Positions 7,901 to 15,914 of a stretch of DNA of 39,102 bases are shown here, piece by piece. Source of the DNA: Klebsormidium nitens (lineage: Eukaryota; Streptophyta; Klebsormidiophyceae; Klebsormidiales; Klebsormidiaceae); assembly GCA_000708835.1 (NCBI GenBank), contig DF237505.1, positions 1 to 39,102 on the forward strand. Direction: 5' to 3'. A program made the position numbers and the translations under genes. How positions within the stretch are numbered: the stretch's first letter is position 1; the number at the start of each line of letters is the position of its first letter. The notes under the pieces were generated by a model. The model did no database searches and was not told the origin of the DNA. It saw only the letters and a program-made list of their open reading frames with translations.

Positions 7901-10808
7901 TCTTTTTGTTCTTTCCTAAATAGTGCTCTATGTTTCCAGCACGGGCCACGGTACTCGAGGCGAAGACCGGCTGCTACATGGACCCAGTCGCGGTGAGACG
8001 TCATACTTCACAGTTGCATACTTCCCAGAGTATACTCCTTGCATCGTTGTCTTCTTGATTGATAGTCATTATTAGCAATGTATTCTGACGTTGTCGATCA
8101 CCTTCTATTGTCCTCTTCAGACGGTCGATTTTGCATCACTCTACCCTAGCGTCATGCGCGCTTGGAACCTGTGCCCTTCGACGTGGGTCCTGGACAGACG
8201 CTACTCCAACATGCCCGGTGTGGAATACAAGACCTTCAGCTGGACCGACGATGACGGCAATCTTTGCGAGTCAACCTTCGTTCAGAGCCGCAAGGGAGTC
8301 GTTCCGGGTATGCTCGAGGAACTCGCAAAAATGAGAAAGGTAAGGGTCCAGAATATCGCCCACATATACAACCGTTTGTATTGCTGGGTCTCTGTTCCAG
8401 TCGTGTGGCACTGACGACGTTTATGAGGTCGTACTGACAGCCATCTTCTAGCTTTCCGCAGTGGGCAAAGAGGATGATGGCGGAAGCGAAGGCCGACCAT
8501 AAGAGCTCGGAAGCTGCCGTGTGGAACTCCGCGCAACTAGCCTATAAGATTACACAAAACTCCACATATGGAGCCCTCGGGAGTGCTAAGGGATTAATTC
8601 CGGCCAAACAAATCGCGGCGACGGTGACGACGATCGGAAGGGGGATGATCGCAGACACCAAGGCCTTTCTGGAGCAGGTGAGATCTCAACTCTAGCAATA
8701 CGATGCTATATTTTCTACAATCTGAGGCAATATTGGCTGAGATTGTAGGATATACTTACTCGAAACCTACCACATAGTCGCTGTTTTTATGCAGACATAT
8801 CCAGGTAGCGCCACCGTATACGGAGACAGCGTCACCGGGCCGACTCCCACGACCGTGCGCGTGGACGGGCGCATCTACGTGGAGACCTTCGAGCGGCTCG
8901 CCGACCGCTGGGGAGTGGGGAAGTGGCTGCCTTGCTTCCACGACGAGGAGAAAGAGAGCTGCGAGCTCCCCGGCGTGGACGTATGGACGGACGCCGGTTG
9001 GACCCCGGCGAAACGCATCATCAGGCATTGCCTCGCGCCCGGGAAGTGCATCCTACGCGTGCTCACGGACGCCGGCATGGTGGACGCGACGGACGAGCAC
9101 AGCCTGCTCGACTCCCAGGGCGAGGTCGTATCAGCACGGGACGTGGAAGTGGGGTCCGAGTTGCTCCACGCTCCGTACCCCGAGCTCGTGCAGGGCAGAG
9201 AGCGCATCACCCCAGAGAAGGCGATCGTGCTGGGCATGTTCTGCAGCGACGGGGCGCGCGGAAAGTACTTCTCCGCCGTGCCGGACGTCATCCTCAACGC
9301 ATCCCTCGAGGCGCGGCGGGCATTCTGGGACGGCCTGTACGGCCTCGAGGGAGAGGAGATCCACATCGAGCACAAGAGCCAGGTGGCGCTCGCGTCCTAC
9401 GCTCTCTTGGCTGCGAGCTTGGCGTTCAGCACGAGCTTCGACGCTCGCGTGGCCAAGCCCGATGCATTCCGTCTGACCCTAACAGAGAGGCCGCAGCCGA
9501 GAGACGCGGAGGCGGTGAAGCGCGTCGTTCAGGTCCGGTACGAAGGCTGGGTGTACGACCTGACAACGGAGAGCCACCGCTTCGCAGCAGGAGCCGGCCG
9601 GTTGGTAGTCCACAACACGGATTCCGTCATGATCCGCTTCGAGCCGGGCGCCACCGACCCCGGCGTCCTCGAACGGTGCATCAGGAAGGGGGAGGAGGCC
9701 GCCGAGTTGGCCACGAAGAAGCTCTTCAGGGAGCCCATCGTCCTCGAGTGAGTCCCTTGCGAGATTCGGGGTGAAGCTACTCGTCCTGGCATGCTTTTTT
9801 TTTCCCTTGCTCAAAGCACATGGATAACCCAAAAAGCCCCGGTTCTTGTTCCCTCATGTGCTTATGTGGCAATGATACCCGCACAAACCCGACATTATGC
9901 AATGCAGACTCCAACACCCTTCCTTTGATCTCGCCCTATGGCAAGGAGTGGAAAACGTTTCCTTGTCTTAGGGTGGCTGAATGTCATGAACAGCTGCCGA
10001 ACATGCTCGATAACGTCCATCCGAAACAGAAGCCAAGCAGGTACAACCTAGTTCCCATGAAAGTAGGTAAAGTCGAGGATTGAGTTTGTACTATGCTTAC
10101 ACGTAACTTTTCACCCATTCGTACAGGTACGAGAAGGTCTTCTACCCCTTCATCCTGTGCTCCAAGAAGCGCTACGCCGGCCTGAAGTACACGGAGGTAG
10201 GCAAGCCCCCGGAGGTGGACGCAAAGGGCCTGGACTTGGTCCGCCGCGACAGGATACCCCTGGCTAGAGATCTACAAAAGACCATACTGGACAAGATTCT
10301 CTTCGAGAAGGACTTGCACGGGGCAGTACAGGCGTGCCGACAGACCGCCGAGGACCTGCTGGCCGGGCGAATAGGGCTCGAGAAGCTGACCCTGAGTCAA
10401 CAGCTGAAGAGCACGTATGCGAACGACGCGCACGCGAACCTGATGGTGGCCAGGAAGATCCGCGAGCGCATGCCAGGCAGCGAGCCGAAGCCGGGCGATC
10501 GCGTGCCGTACGTGTTCATCGACATCGGAGACCCAAAGGCCAACTCGAGCGCCATGGCAGAGGATCCGGCATACGCACTCGAGCACGATCTGCCCATCAA
10601 CTACTACCTCTACCTGAAGTCGCATCTCATCAACCCGCTGTCCACCATCTTGGACTTATTCGTGAAGAACGGAGGCAAGGCGGAGGACATCCTGTTCGCG
10701 GACATCATCAGGAAGTACAAGAATCACAAGAGCGGTCAGCGGCAGATCTCCAGCTTCTTCCAGCCGGTCTCGAAGAAGCCGAAGCGAGAGGTGTGGAACG
10801 ATATGTAG
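4990..10808 (+). CDS. polB: Family B DNA polymerase, 8 exons, intein-containing
   Basis: Replicative polymerase with 3'-5' exonuclease. Exons by my reading: 4990-5377, 5665-6740, 7546-7639, 7940-7992, 8121-8339, 8462-8677, 8795-9747, 10127-10808; all phases agree, giving 1226 aa including a 263-aa intein (963 aa mature). Exonuclease motifs: FDIEAY, a GYGFDWNFLY segment and YCVQD. Polymerase motifs: VDFASLYPSVM (A), NSTYGALG (B), YGD/TDS (C, split by the intein), KKRYAGLKY. The C-terminus has QRQISSFF, a PCNA-binding PIP-box. Introns 1, 2, 4, 5, 6 and 7 are GT-AG; intron 3 (7640-7939) is best explained by a GC-AG donor, GCAAGT. Introns 1, 2, 3 and 7 are long and contain ORFs listed separately; the others are 117-128 nt. 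All catalytic residues seem intact. Confidence 0.93.
5380..5664 (+). CDS. Zinc-ribbon ORF inside polymerase intron 1
   Basis: Intron 1 (5378-5664, 287 nt) has no stop in the polymerase frame. It encodes about 95 residues including a treble-clef or ribbon-like zinc site, CPAC ... CSRC, with a W/F-rich tail (SSEWFEWS). An ATG overlaps the donor (gtATG at 5380) and another is at 5470. If the intron is retained, the frame runs on to a stop at 5725-5727, giving a short exonuclease-N-terminus plus zinc-ribbon product. Splicing instead restores an excellent polymerase join (KKFYG/YHGDAEF). Whether the ORF is translated alone, as a retained-intron isoform, or not at all is open. Confidence 0.4.
6781..7530 (+). 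CDS. OTU-family cysteine protease nested in polymerase intron 2
   Basis: 249 aa, ATG at 6781, wholly inside intron 2 (6741-7545) on the same strand. The N-terminus is a small zinc knuckle (CERC, then C16, C31 and H34). The OTU core has the catalytic pair in PGDGSCLFHS (Asp59, Cys62) and the late histidine in AKHYMPY (His205), the usual order for deubiquitinating OTU enzymes. A basic tail follows. OTU enzymes remove ubiquitin chains and are widespread in large DNA viruses. A GTG at 6745 would extend it, but the ATG is preferred. There is no clear promoter of its own, so it may be read from the unspliced polymerase transcript. Confidence 0.85.
   Translation: MACERCTGKTRKDAHCKRRADGVKIAKTDRCISHQRGGPVRKSRSEVPVTFKLMHVPGDGSCLFHSILLASLAAKGLDVTTLSRSYIVRNSKKLRQAAVDYVIRHLRTPLGGIRGNMTGSELILNEYASSSVDGEAGIKDGPSYKRVMSKTSTYAGNTELIALSALLKAKIVVHVRTGGESEFDAANTGGRVNAYHLHFDPGAKHYMPYIPRPTITRKTIRLEPARVHAKKKTDKKSSYKKALSNFYPV
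7646..7888 (-). CDS. MADF/Myb-SANT-like protein, antisense in polymerase intron 3
   Basis: 80 aa, ATG start, complete on the minus strand and fully inside intron 3 (7640-7939). The pattern LxxxIRQHPIYVW ... W ... INLAEVIG ... W ... YGRMMRELRR matches MADF-type DNA-binding domains, which have three helices with spaced aromatic residues and recruit transcription regulators. Its exact fit inside the intron predicted from the polymerase alignment supports both calls. Function in the virus is unknown. Confidence 0.5.
   Translation of the reverse strand: MATSLEDRIVRLTHQIRQHPIYVWRYDRSREWQTKTNINLAEVIGSCFEDAWHALCHWKLVREYGRMMRELRRLHEEAHL
8678..8794 (+). other. Polymerase intron 6 with internal hairpin
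   Basis: A 117-nt GT-AG intron. TACAATCTGAG (8716-8726) and CTGAGATTGTA (8737-8747) form an 11-bp stem with one mismatch around a 10-nt loop, in the middle of the intron. It could shorten the distance between splice sites or be incidental. Confidence 0.5.
8828..9616 (+). other. Intein in the polymerase active site (YGD/TDS)
   Basis: 263 codons between YGD and TDS of polymerase motif C, the pol-c insertion site used by inteins in archaea and giant viruses. It starts with Ser1 (SVTGPT), has block B with TxxH (TDEH), block F (VYDLTTESHRF) and ends VVHN followed by extein Thr, so splicing residues are all present. Remnants of a LAGLIDADG endonuclease are seen (VLGMFCSDG; FWDGLYGLEG), but only about 20 residues separate them, far fewer than in active enzymes. 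The homing part seems eroded while self-splicing remains, as expected from selection to keep the polymerase working. Confidence 0.92.
9820..10083 (+). CDS. Unknown 87-aa ORF inside polymerase intron 7
   Basis: An ATG frame fully inside intron 7 (9748-10126, 379 nt), same strand. It has several cysteines in its N-terminal half (MCLCG ... C ... C ... C) but no motif I can name, and a basic C-terminal third. It is listed mainly because the other long introns here also hold complete ORFs; on its own it could be chance. Confidence 0.3.
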   Translation: MDNPKSPGSCSLMCLCGNDTRTNPTLCNADSNTLPLISPYGKEWKTFPCLRVAECHEQLPNMLDNVHPKQKPSRYNLVPMKVGKVED

Positions 10809-10810
10809 TT

Positions 10811-11230
10811 TCAATTACACATTAAACAGGAACAGAGCATAGAGTGCGTATGAGGATCGTCCGCTACGGGTTCCTTCTCCAAACTCTTCGACAGGACCTT
10901 CGATTCTAATCTTGACAACATGCTCTCGAATATCCAACGAGCCGTCCTATCGTCCGCGCACAACGTGGGCTTCGTCCCTCCCTTTACTCGCATCTGAAAC
11001 ACCAGAAGGTTCCTCTCTCGCAAGACCGAAGCGGTCTCCCTACGCACGCGTAGTCTGCTCCAGCTCGGTCGCTGCGCTTGTACGTAATCGTAGAGGCTCG
11101 CGTGCTGGCCGTCTGGCGTCCGTCTGATCCGGTCGCGGGGCGTCTCATCATGTCGTACGCTCGAACGCAGAGCAGCTATGTCCCTCTTGTACCTCTCTTC
11201 GAGGGCATCTATGCGCGCAGCGGCGTCCAT
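10811..11230 (-). CDS. Unknown protein, 139 aa
   Basis: An intact ATG frame, convergent with the polymerase and ending 2 bases after it. The N-terminus is a short helical stretch (IDALEERYKRDIAAL), followed by an Arg-rich middle and a Cys-rich tail (MLCSCLMCN). I recognise no family. It is too basic and polar for a membrane protein and could be DNA-associated, but that is a guess. Confidence 0.55.
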   Translation of the reverse strand: MDAAARIDALEERYKRDIAALRSSVRHDETPRDRIRRTPDGQHASLYDYVQAQRPSWSRLRVRRETASVLRERNLLVFQMRVKGGTKPTLCADDRTARWIFESMLSRLESKVLSKSLEKEPVADDPHTHSMLCSCLMCN

Positions 11231-11317
11231 CTCGATTACTAGTATGAAGCTCGCTAGCGTTTCCTAAGTCGACGGCAGAGACACTTTTATTTCGTCCTAA
11301 AAATATATCATGATCCT

Positions 11318-12574
11318 ATGCCTCGGTGCCGCGCCCCACGTTGCAATGCTATCAAGAACGATAGGTGCAGGTGCCCGAATCCCTGGATCGAATTCGTGAG
11401 CAAGACGGTTCACGAACGCCGATCGAGGAACGAGCCGAGATTGTCCCGGCAGCAGCTATCCGCGGCATACCAAAACGCTAGAGATAGCGGCTCGTTCTTG
11501 CCCCCCCAACACCTGCTCGACAAAGTGGCTCCGTGCAAGACGGACACGTTCAAGCTGTGCGCCTGGCGGACGAAGCGCAAGTTGCCTGGGGTGAAGTCCG
11601 TCAACTGGAAGAAGTTGACAGGCAACATCGCAAAGTCGCAGCTCGACAAGAGGATAGCTGCTTTCATCGAGCAAGAGGACAACGGACCCGGCGCATTCGC
11701 GACCCAGGTCCAAGGATTTGCGAGAGCTCTGACTATGCTCAAGTGGTTGGTTCCTCCTGTCACCAGAACTCTGGCAGAGATGAAGGACGTGGTCGCAAAC
11801 AAACTCGGACGCGCTGACTTGACGGTTCAGAAGTATCTCGGGGCCGGCATAGCGGGCTCCGTGTTCGAGGTGAAGCGAACCGGAGCCAACGGTCAAGTGA
11901 CGAAGGCGGTGGTCAAGATCGTGCTCACTCCCGATGAATTGGAATGGAGAAATTTCGAAAAGGAGGTCGGTCAACAGAAGCGTTTCAGGCGAACGCTCGA
12001 AAGAGGTCTGGAGACCAAAACGCTGCACATCCCCGAGGTCTACGACATCTGGAGATTGCCCGGAAATAGGGAAGCTGCCGTACTGATGGAGTCCCTCGAC
12101 GGCACACTCGGTTCGTTCATCGGGAAGTATCGCCACAAACCCAGCTTCCTCCTCGAGATTGCCAGACAGATGAAACGCACCGTAGCTTCGCTTCATAGGA
12201 ACAAGTTGGTTCATGGCGATCTGCACTGGTCGAATCTCGGCTACAAATCGTTTCCGAATGGAAAGGTCGAACTGTTCATCATCGATTTCGGACGCAGCTT
12301 AGGGCCTCTCACGCAGAATCAACTCGCAAACGTCGGCGACCTCGATCGATGGTGCGTATGGAGAGCGTCATGTAACGCGGGGACGGCATTTGCCGCGTTC
12401 AACAAGGCCTTGCACGAAGTGGGCTTTCCTGGGAGCAAAATCTTGGACGACTATACGAATCTGGGGAGCAAGCCGATCAACGACGGGAACAACCAATATC
12501 TAGTCCAGGACATTGACGCCAATTGCTTCGGCAGGTATTGGCAATTGCTGCGTTCTGTTGATCCCATGATGTAA
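11318..12574 (+). CDS. Virion-type protein kinase
   Basis: 418 aa, ATG preceded by an AT-rich TATA-like tract near 11300. The N-terminal 120 residues have a Cys cluster (CRAPRCNAIKNDRCRC) then NPWIEFV, like the short HMG/YABBY-type module fused to viral proteins. The kinase domain follows: glycine loop LGAGIAGSVFEV near 172, Lys in VVKIV near 198, catalytic HGDLHWSNLG near 299 and metal-binding IIDFG near 322. The HGDLHWSN form is typical of the atypical Bud32/RIO/poxvirus-like kinases rather than classical HRDLKxxN. It probably phosphorylates virion or DNA-associated proteins. All key residues are present. Confidence 0.8.
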   Translation: MPRCRAPRCNAIKNDRCRCPNPWIEFVSKTVHERRSRNEPRLSRQQLSAAYQNARDSGSFLPPQHLLDKVAPCKTDTFKLCAWRTKRKLPGVKSVNWKKLTGNIAKSQLDKRIAAFIEQEDNGPGAFATQVQGFARALTMLKWLVPPVTRTLAEMKDVVANKLGRADLTVQKYLGAGIAGSVFEVKRTGANGQVTKAVVKIVLTPDELEWRNFEKEVGQQKRFRRTLERGLETKTLHIPEVYDIWRLPGNREAAVLMESLDGTLGSFIGKYRHKPSFLLEIARQMKRTVASLHRNKLVHGDLHWSNLGYKSFPNGKVELFIIDFGRSLGPLTQNQLANVGDLDRWCVWRASCNAGTAFAAFNKALHEVGFPGSKILDDYTNLGSKPINDGNNQYLVQDIDANCFGRYWQLLRSVDPMM

Positions 12575-12639
12575 CATGTGCACCATTGAACGACGTAACG
12601 TCCACACATTGCAGGCCGAAGAAATAATTATGTAGAGAG

Positions 12640-13614
12640 ATGGTACACATGGCGAACCTACTAACAGCCTACATCGACGGCCATCCGGAACCAGAGGACC
12701 TGGCGGAACGTGCGCTATCGCATCCAGCACTCCTCAATCTGGTGACATCGCAGATGGATGGGAGGACCGTGCACAGGATCGCGGGTACAAGCAGTTCCTT
12801 TCGCAGGGCATCAAGGCGGTATGATGGCGCTCAAATCCGCCACATTCAACGACTCGTCGAGGAGATGAGGCAGCTCAGGCGGGCATATAAGCAGAGTGAC
12901 AGGCTGCTAGATGCAGCTTATACCGACAGGCAGCGTGCGAGAACCGTCATCCGAAATCCGATACAACAAGTAATTCCGTTCAACTTGAACCATTGGATGC
13001 TCTATACCTTAGCATACGCGCTGGCCCATCTGGCGATCCATCCTGCTGGCGAAGCAGCTGCGATCGTGAATCGTTTGGGTGTCATCGGGCAGGCATATTG
13101 GAGTGGAGTCCCGCCCCCGGGAATGTACACCGGAGGCAGGACGCCTTGGTCGCAACGAATGTTCAGAGAGCGTGGGTCCAAGATAAGGCGCCTCGTGGCG
13201 CTGGTCGGCCGGACTCATTTGAAGAGCATCGTCAGAAACGGGCCCGAGTGGCCATGGCTGGACGTGGCAGAAACGAACGCGCTCTTGCAGGCGATCCCCA
13301 ACATTCTCGATCTGCAACCCTCCGTGGACAATATCGAAGAGGCTCAGAGCCGCATGAACGCGGCGCAACGCGAGAAGCGTCGTTATAGGACGGCCTTCCG
13401 AGAGAAGGAGAAGGAGCTGAAAAGAGCGATCGAACGAGCAGGGCTCCCGGCTCTCGGCCCGCCTCCGCGCCGCGCTTATATCGGCGGCGATCGCACCTAT
13501 CGGGTTCCGGCAGCGCTAGCAGACCTCGGTCTCACCGCAGAGAACTTGCAAGCACTTCCTCGGACGCGGAGAGCCGCCTGTCTACGACAGGATTTCGAGC
13601 AAGTCGATCGTTAG
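12640..13614 (+). CDS. Unknown helical protein, 324 aa
   Basis: An intact frame 66 bases after the kinase gene; ATGs at 12640 and 12649 are both possible. The N-terminal third resembles a short helical repeat with VHRIAGTSSSFRRAS, reminiscent of an F-box or ankyrin-cap sequence but not convincing. Then come a coiled-coil stretch (EEMRQLRRAYKQSDR), a hydrophobic middle around NHWMLYTLAYALAHLA, and a second coiled coil (REKRRYRTAFREKEKELK). No family is recognised. It could be a virion or scaffold protein. Confidence 0.65.
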   Translation: MVHMANLLTAYIDGHPEPEDLAERALSHPALLNLVTSQMDGRTVHRIAGTSSSFRRASRRYDGAQIRHIQRLVEEMRQLRRAYKQSDRLLDAAYTDRQRARTVIRNPIQQVIPFNLNHWMLYTLAYALAHLAIHPAGEAAAIVNRLGVIGQAYWSGVPPPGMYTGGRTPWSQRMFRERGSKIRRLVALVGRTHLKSIVRNGPEWPWLDVAETNALLQAIPNILDLQPSVDNIEEAQSRMNAAQREKRRYRTAFREKEKELKRAIERAGLPALGPPPRRAYIGGDRTYRVPAALADLGLTAENLQALPRTRRAACLRQDFEQVDR

Positions 13615-13720
13615 ATCATTTCGTCACTTTAGAGGTGGGAAGCCATCAAGAGAAGGGTGGAAAGCGCGCGTCCAGATCCCTCCGAATATTATAGGTGGCA
13701 TACATCAAATATAGGCGGTC

Positions 13721-14569
13721 CTAGTCGAACAATTCCTCCAGCTTTATGTCCTCTGATAGGTTCTTCAGACTATTCCGAAAGGTCAACATGCTGTTTGGCT
13801 GATCCTTGTCGGTCCTTATCTTTTTCATGCGCCAAGCGTTGCTGCCAGGATGCCAGATGCACTCCACTATGGGATTCTTGCCTTTCCTGAGATCTATGTC
13901 CACTCTGGTCTTTGTGATCCCCGGTCGTCCTACCCCAGTTCCTACGCTGACCAACTGACCCCTATCCAAGACCTTGAGCTCGTATCTCGGAAACACTAAG
14001 AAGTCGACGGTGATATCCTCCTTCTTCTTCCATTTCAGCGTAGGTACTTGATGTCTCTGCAACAGAGGAACCGCGGGGGTGAAGAGGAGCCCGTCCGTCC
14101 CCGCCCGGTCGTACATCCGAAGGGCAAAGTCTTTGGCGTCCTTCCAGGGGAGCATCCGTTTGACCTTCACTTGTAAGCCGTCCAGTCGGTTCGCGTGCTC
14201 GTCCACCCATCTCCTCGCAGCATCCAGGCGGGGTAGGAGTTCGCTCACTCCCACAACCTGACCCGACACAACAACTGCATCGAAAACGAGGAATATTCGC
14301 TCTCCTATCAGTTCTCCATCCAGGACAGTGGCTCTGAATTCAGGACCTTCCGATGCATGTACTTTGGTCATGTTGTAAGCTCGATCGACGAGAGACACCG
14401 TCTCGCCCTTCGCACACAACAGTTTCCTGATGCCGTCCGTCTTCTCGCACACGAAGAACGGAGTTGTCCTGAGCATGGGCAGATGACGCCTCTCTACGTG
14501 CATGGCATGCAGGCCGGGCCATCTTTCGCAGGTGAGACCGACCGAACGGAGCAATTCCTTTCCTGCCAT
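13721..14569 (-). CDS. mRNA capping enzyme, guanylyltransferase
   Basis: 282 aa, a single-domain GTP:RNA guanylyltransferase like the chlorella virus enzyme (about 330 aa). It transfers GMP to the 5' end of viral mRNA through a lysine adduct. Motif I is EKTDG with Lys43; motif III/IIIa ATVLDGELIG and IFLVFDAV; motif IV DGLLFTP; motif V LKWKKKEDITVDF; motif VI near WRMKKIRTDKDQPN. An OB-fold lies in the C-terminal third. There is no triphosphatase or methyltransferase domain in this polypeptide, so these must be elsewhere. It sits between two other leftward genes and its ends do not overlap them. Confidence 0.92.
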   Translation of the reverse strand: MAGKELLRSVGLTCERWPGLHAMHVERRHLPMLRTTPFFVCEKTDGIRKLLCAKGETVSLVDRAYNMTKVHASEGPEFRATVLDGELIGERIFLVFDAVVVSGQVVGVSELLPRLDAARRWVDEHANRLDGLQVKVKRMLPWKDAKDFALRMYDRAGTDGLLFTPAVPLLQRHQVPTLKWKKKEDITVDFLVFPRYELKVLDRGQLVSVGTGVGRPGITKTRVDIDLRKGKNPIVECIWHPGSNAWRMKKIRTDKDQPNSMLTFRNSLKNLSEDIKLEELFD

Positions 14570-14610
14570 CTCTGAGGGAATGAAACCTCGAATCCTTCCT
14601 AAGTCGCGTC

Positions 14611-15702
14611 CTAAGAACCGTCCAAGGATATCGTCACACTACGGATGTTACGCAGGTTGGAATTCCTCACGCTAGAGTCGCGACCCGGGTTGTCGTCAGA
14701 GACCGAGATAAGCATTCCGTCGATCTCCTCCACGTCCGAGTTGTCGGTATAATCTGGATCATCCTCGTCTTCTTCTTCTTCGTACTCGCTCTCGTCCCAA
14801 TCGGAAGGCAGCTCCTCGGCTTCGATACGGTCAGAGCGTGCGGGTTCGACCGGATGCGGCTTCGCATCCGCCTTCTTGAGGAAGAGATGTTCGGAGCGGC
14901 AGTTGGGGCAAGAGATCTTCGACCTTCCGGTCTCCAACCATTTGGTGAGACAGGCGGTGTGGAAGAGGTGAGCGCAGTCGGTCATCACGCAGACGTCTTC
15001 GCGAGAGAAGTCCAGCTTGCAGATCGAACATTCGGTGATCTCATCCAAAGCCCTCGACTTCTGGAACCTCTCGAACCGGTTGACCTCGAAGGAACCCGGG
15101 AGGCGGACGAAGGTCCAGCCTCTCCTCACCATAGCCTCTGCCCTGCCTATCAATTTCTTCACGTACTTGTACTTGTCAGCGTCCGTCAACGCCTGAGGGA
15201 ACGAGTCCGACACCAGACTGAATTCCCGGTTGGCTAGCTGCCGCCTGACATGCAGGAACGGGCTGCAGAGCCCATCGATAGAGACTGGCTGATGCAGCAG
15301 CTCTATCCCTGAACGCCAGAAGTAGAGCATGTTGCAGGTGAAATCGTGAGCTATGCTCACAAGCTCCTCTCTCTTCTTTATCGTGATGTCGATTTCGAAG
15401 CTCATCGTGGACTCCCCTTTCTTCAGCGTCACCCTATGCTTTTCGTAGGACACCCCTTTCCCCATGAAATCGTAATTCTCTTTGCCCGCCAACTGTTCCA
15501 GAGAGAACTCCGTGGACAGAAACCTCTTGAAAGTCACTGCCTTGTCCCTGCACGGCATCACGATGTCCAAGTCTCGAGGCGTCTCTCCGTTCATCACGTA
15601 GTCTCGGACGTAGCCTCCGTAGATGTATGCATCCTTGAAACAGTGGACCACGTCCACGACCTTGTTCATTGCTTGCACCCGAAGGTCCGCGGCCCGCGAC
15701 AT
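14611..15702 (-). CDS. Polymerase-beta-fold nucleotidyltransferase fused to a RING-H2 finger
   Basis: 363 aa. The N-terminal half starts with YIYGGYVRDYVM then PRDLDIVMP: the GG-x(n)-DxD nucleotidyltransferase signature of the CCA-adding/poly(A)-type fold. The middle holds a RING-H2 (CSIC ... CAHLFHTACLTKWL ... CPNC, about 220-270), an E3 ubiquitin-ligase type. A long acidic tail (DESEYEEEEDEDDPDY) follows. The combination suggests a nucleotide-transferring enzyme able to recruit ubiquitin conjugation, but its substrate cannot be read from sequence. Its upstream region on the minus strand has GCGTCCGAAAAGTG (15743-15756) and an AT-rich box. Confidence 0.82.
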   Translation of the reverse strand: MSRAADLRVQAMNKVVDVVHCFKDAYIYGGYVRDYVMNGETPRDLDIVMPCRDKAVTFKRFLSTEFSLEQLAGKENYDFMGKGVSYEKHRVTLKKGESTMSFEIDITIKKREELVSIAHDFTCNMLYFWRSGIELLHQPVSIDGLCSPFLHVRRQLANREFSLVSDSFPQALTDADKYKYVKKLIGRAEAMVRRGWTFVRLPGSFEVNRFERFQKSRALDEITECSICKLDFSREDVCVMTDCAHLFHTACLTKWLETGRSKISCPNCRSEHLFLKKADAKPHPVEPARSDRIEAEELPSDWDESEYEEEEDEDDPDYTDNSDVEEIDGMLISVSDDNPGRDSSVRNSNLRNIRSVTISLDGS

Positions 15703-15914
15703 GTCAGAAGAGAAACCCTTCAGTAAGGAAATTAAATTTTAGCACTTTTCGGACGCGAATGCGGTTGGGTCATGTTTCGGGTCTCAACTCGGCCCTAAGT
15801 CGGATGGCGTTCGAAATGGTCCAGACCCACTTTCGGATGGTCGTCAGACCAGCGAGCGTCCGAGAGTGGGTATATATAATCTGCATTCGCCCTTCCCTCC
15901 GTCATTCCGAAATC
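15703..15914. promoter_or_regulatory. Divergent promoter with GCGTCCGA motifs
   Basis: Plus side: GCGTCCGAGAGTG (15856-15868) two bases before TATATATAAT (15871-15880), about 40 nt before the ATG at 15915. Minus side: GCGTCCGAAAAGTG (15743-15756) next to an AT-rich TAAAATTTAA, before the ATG at 15702. Further TTTCGG copies lie between. The arrangement parallels the region before the DNA polymerase. Confidence 0.6.

Noticed and set aside
8923..9774. 283-aa Arg/Gly-rich frame
   Set aside because: Shadow of the intein and polymerase exon 7; composition is typical of an out-of-frame reading of GC-rich DNA.
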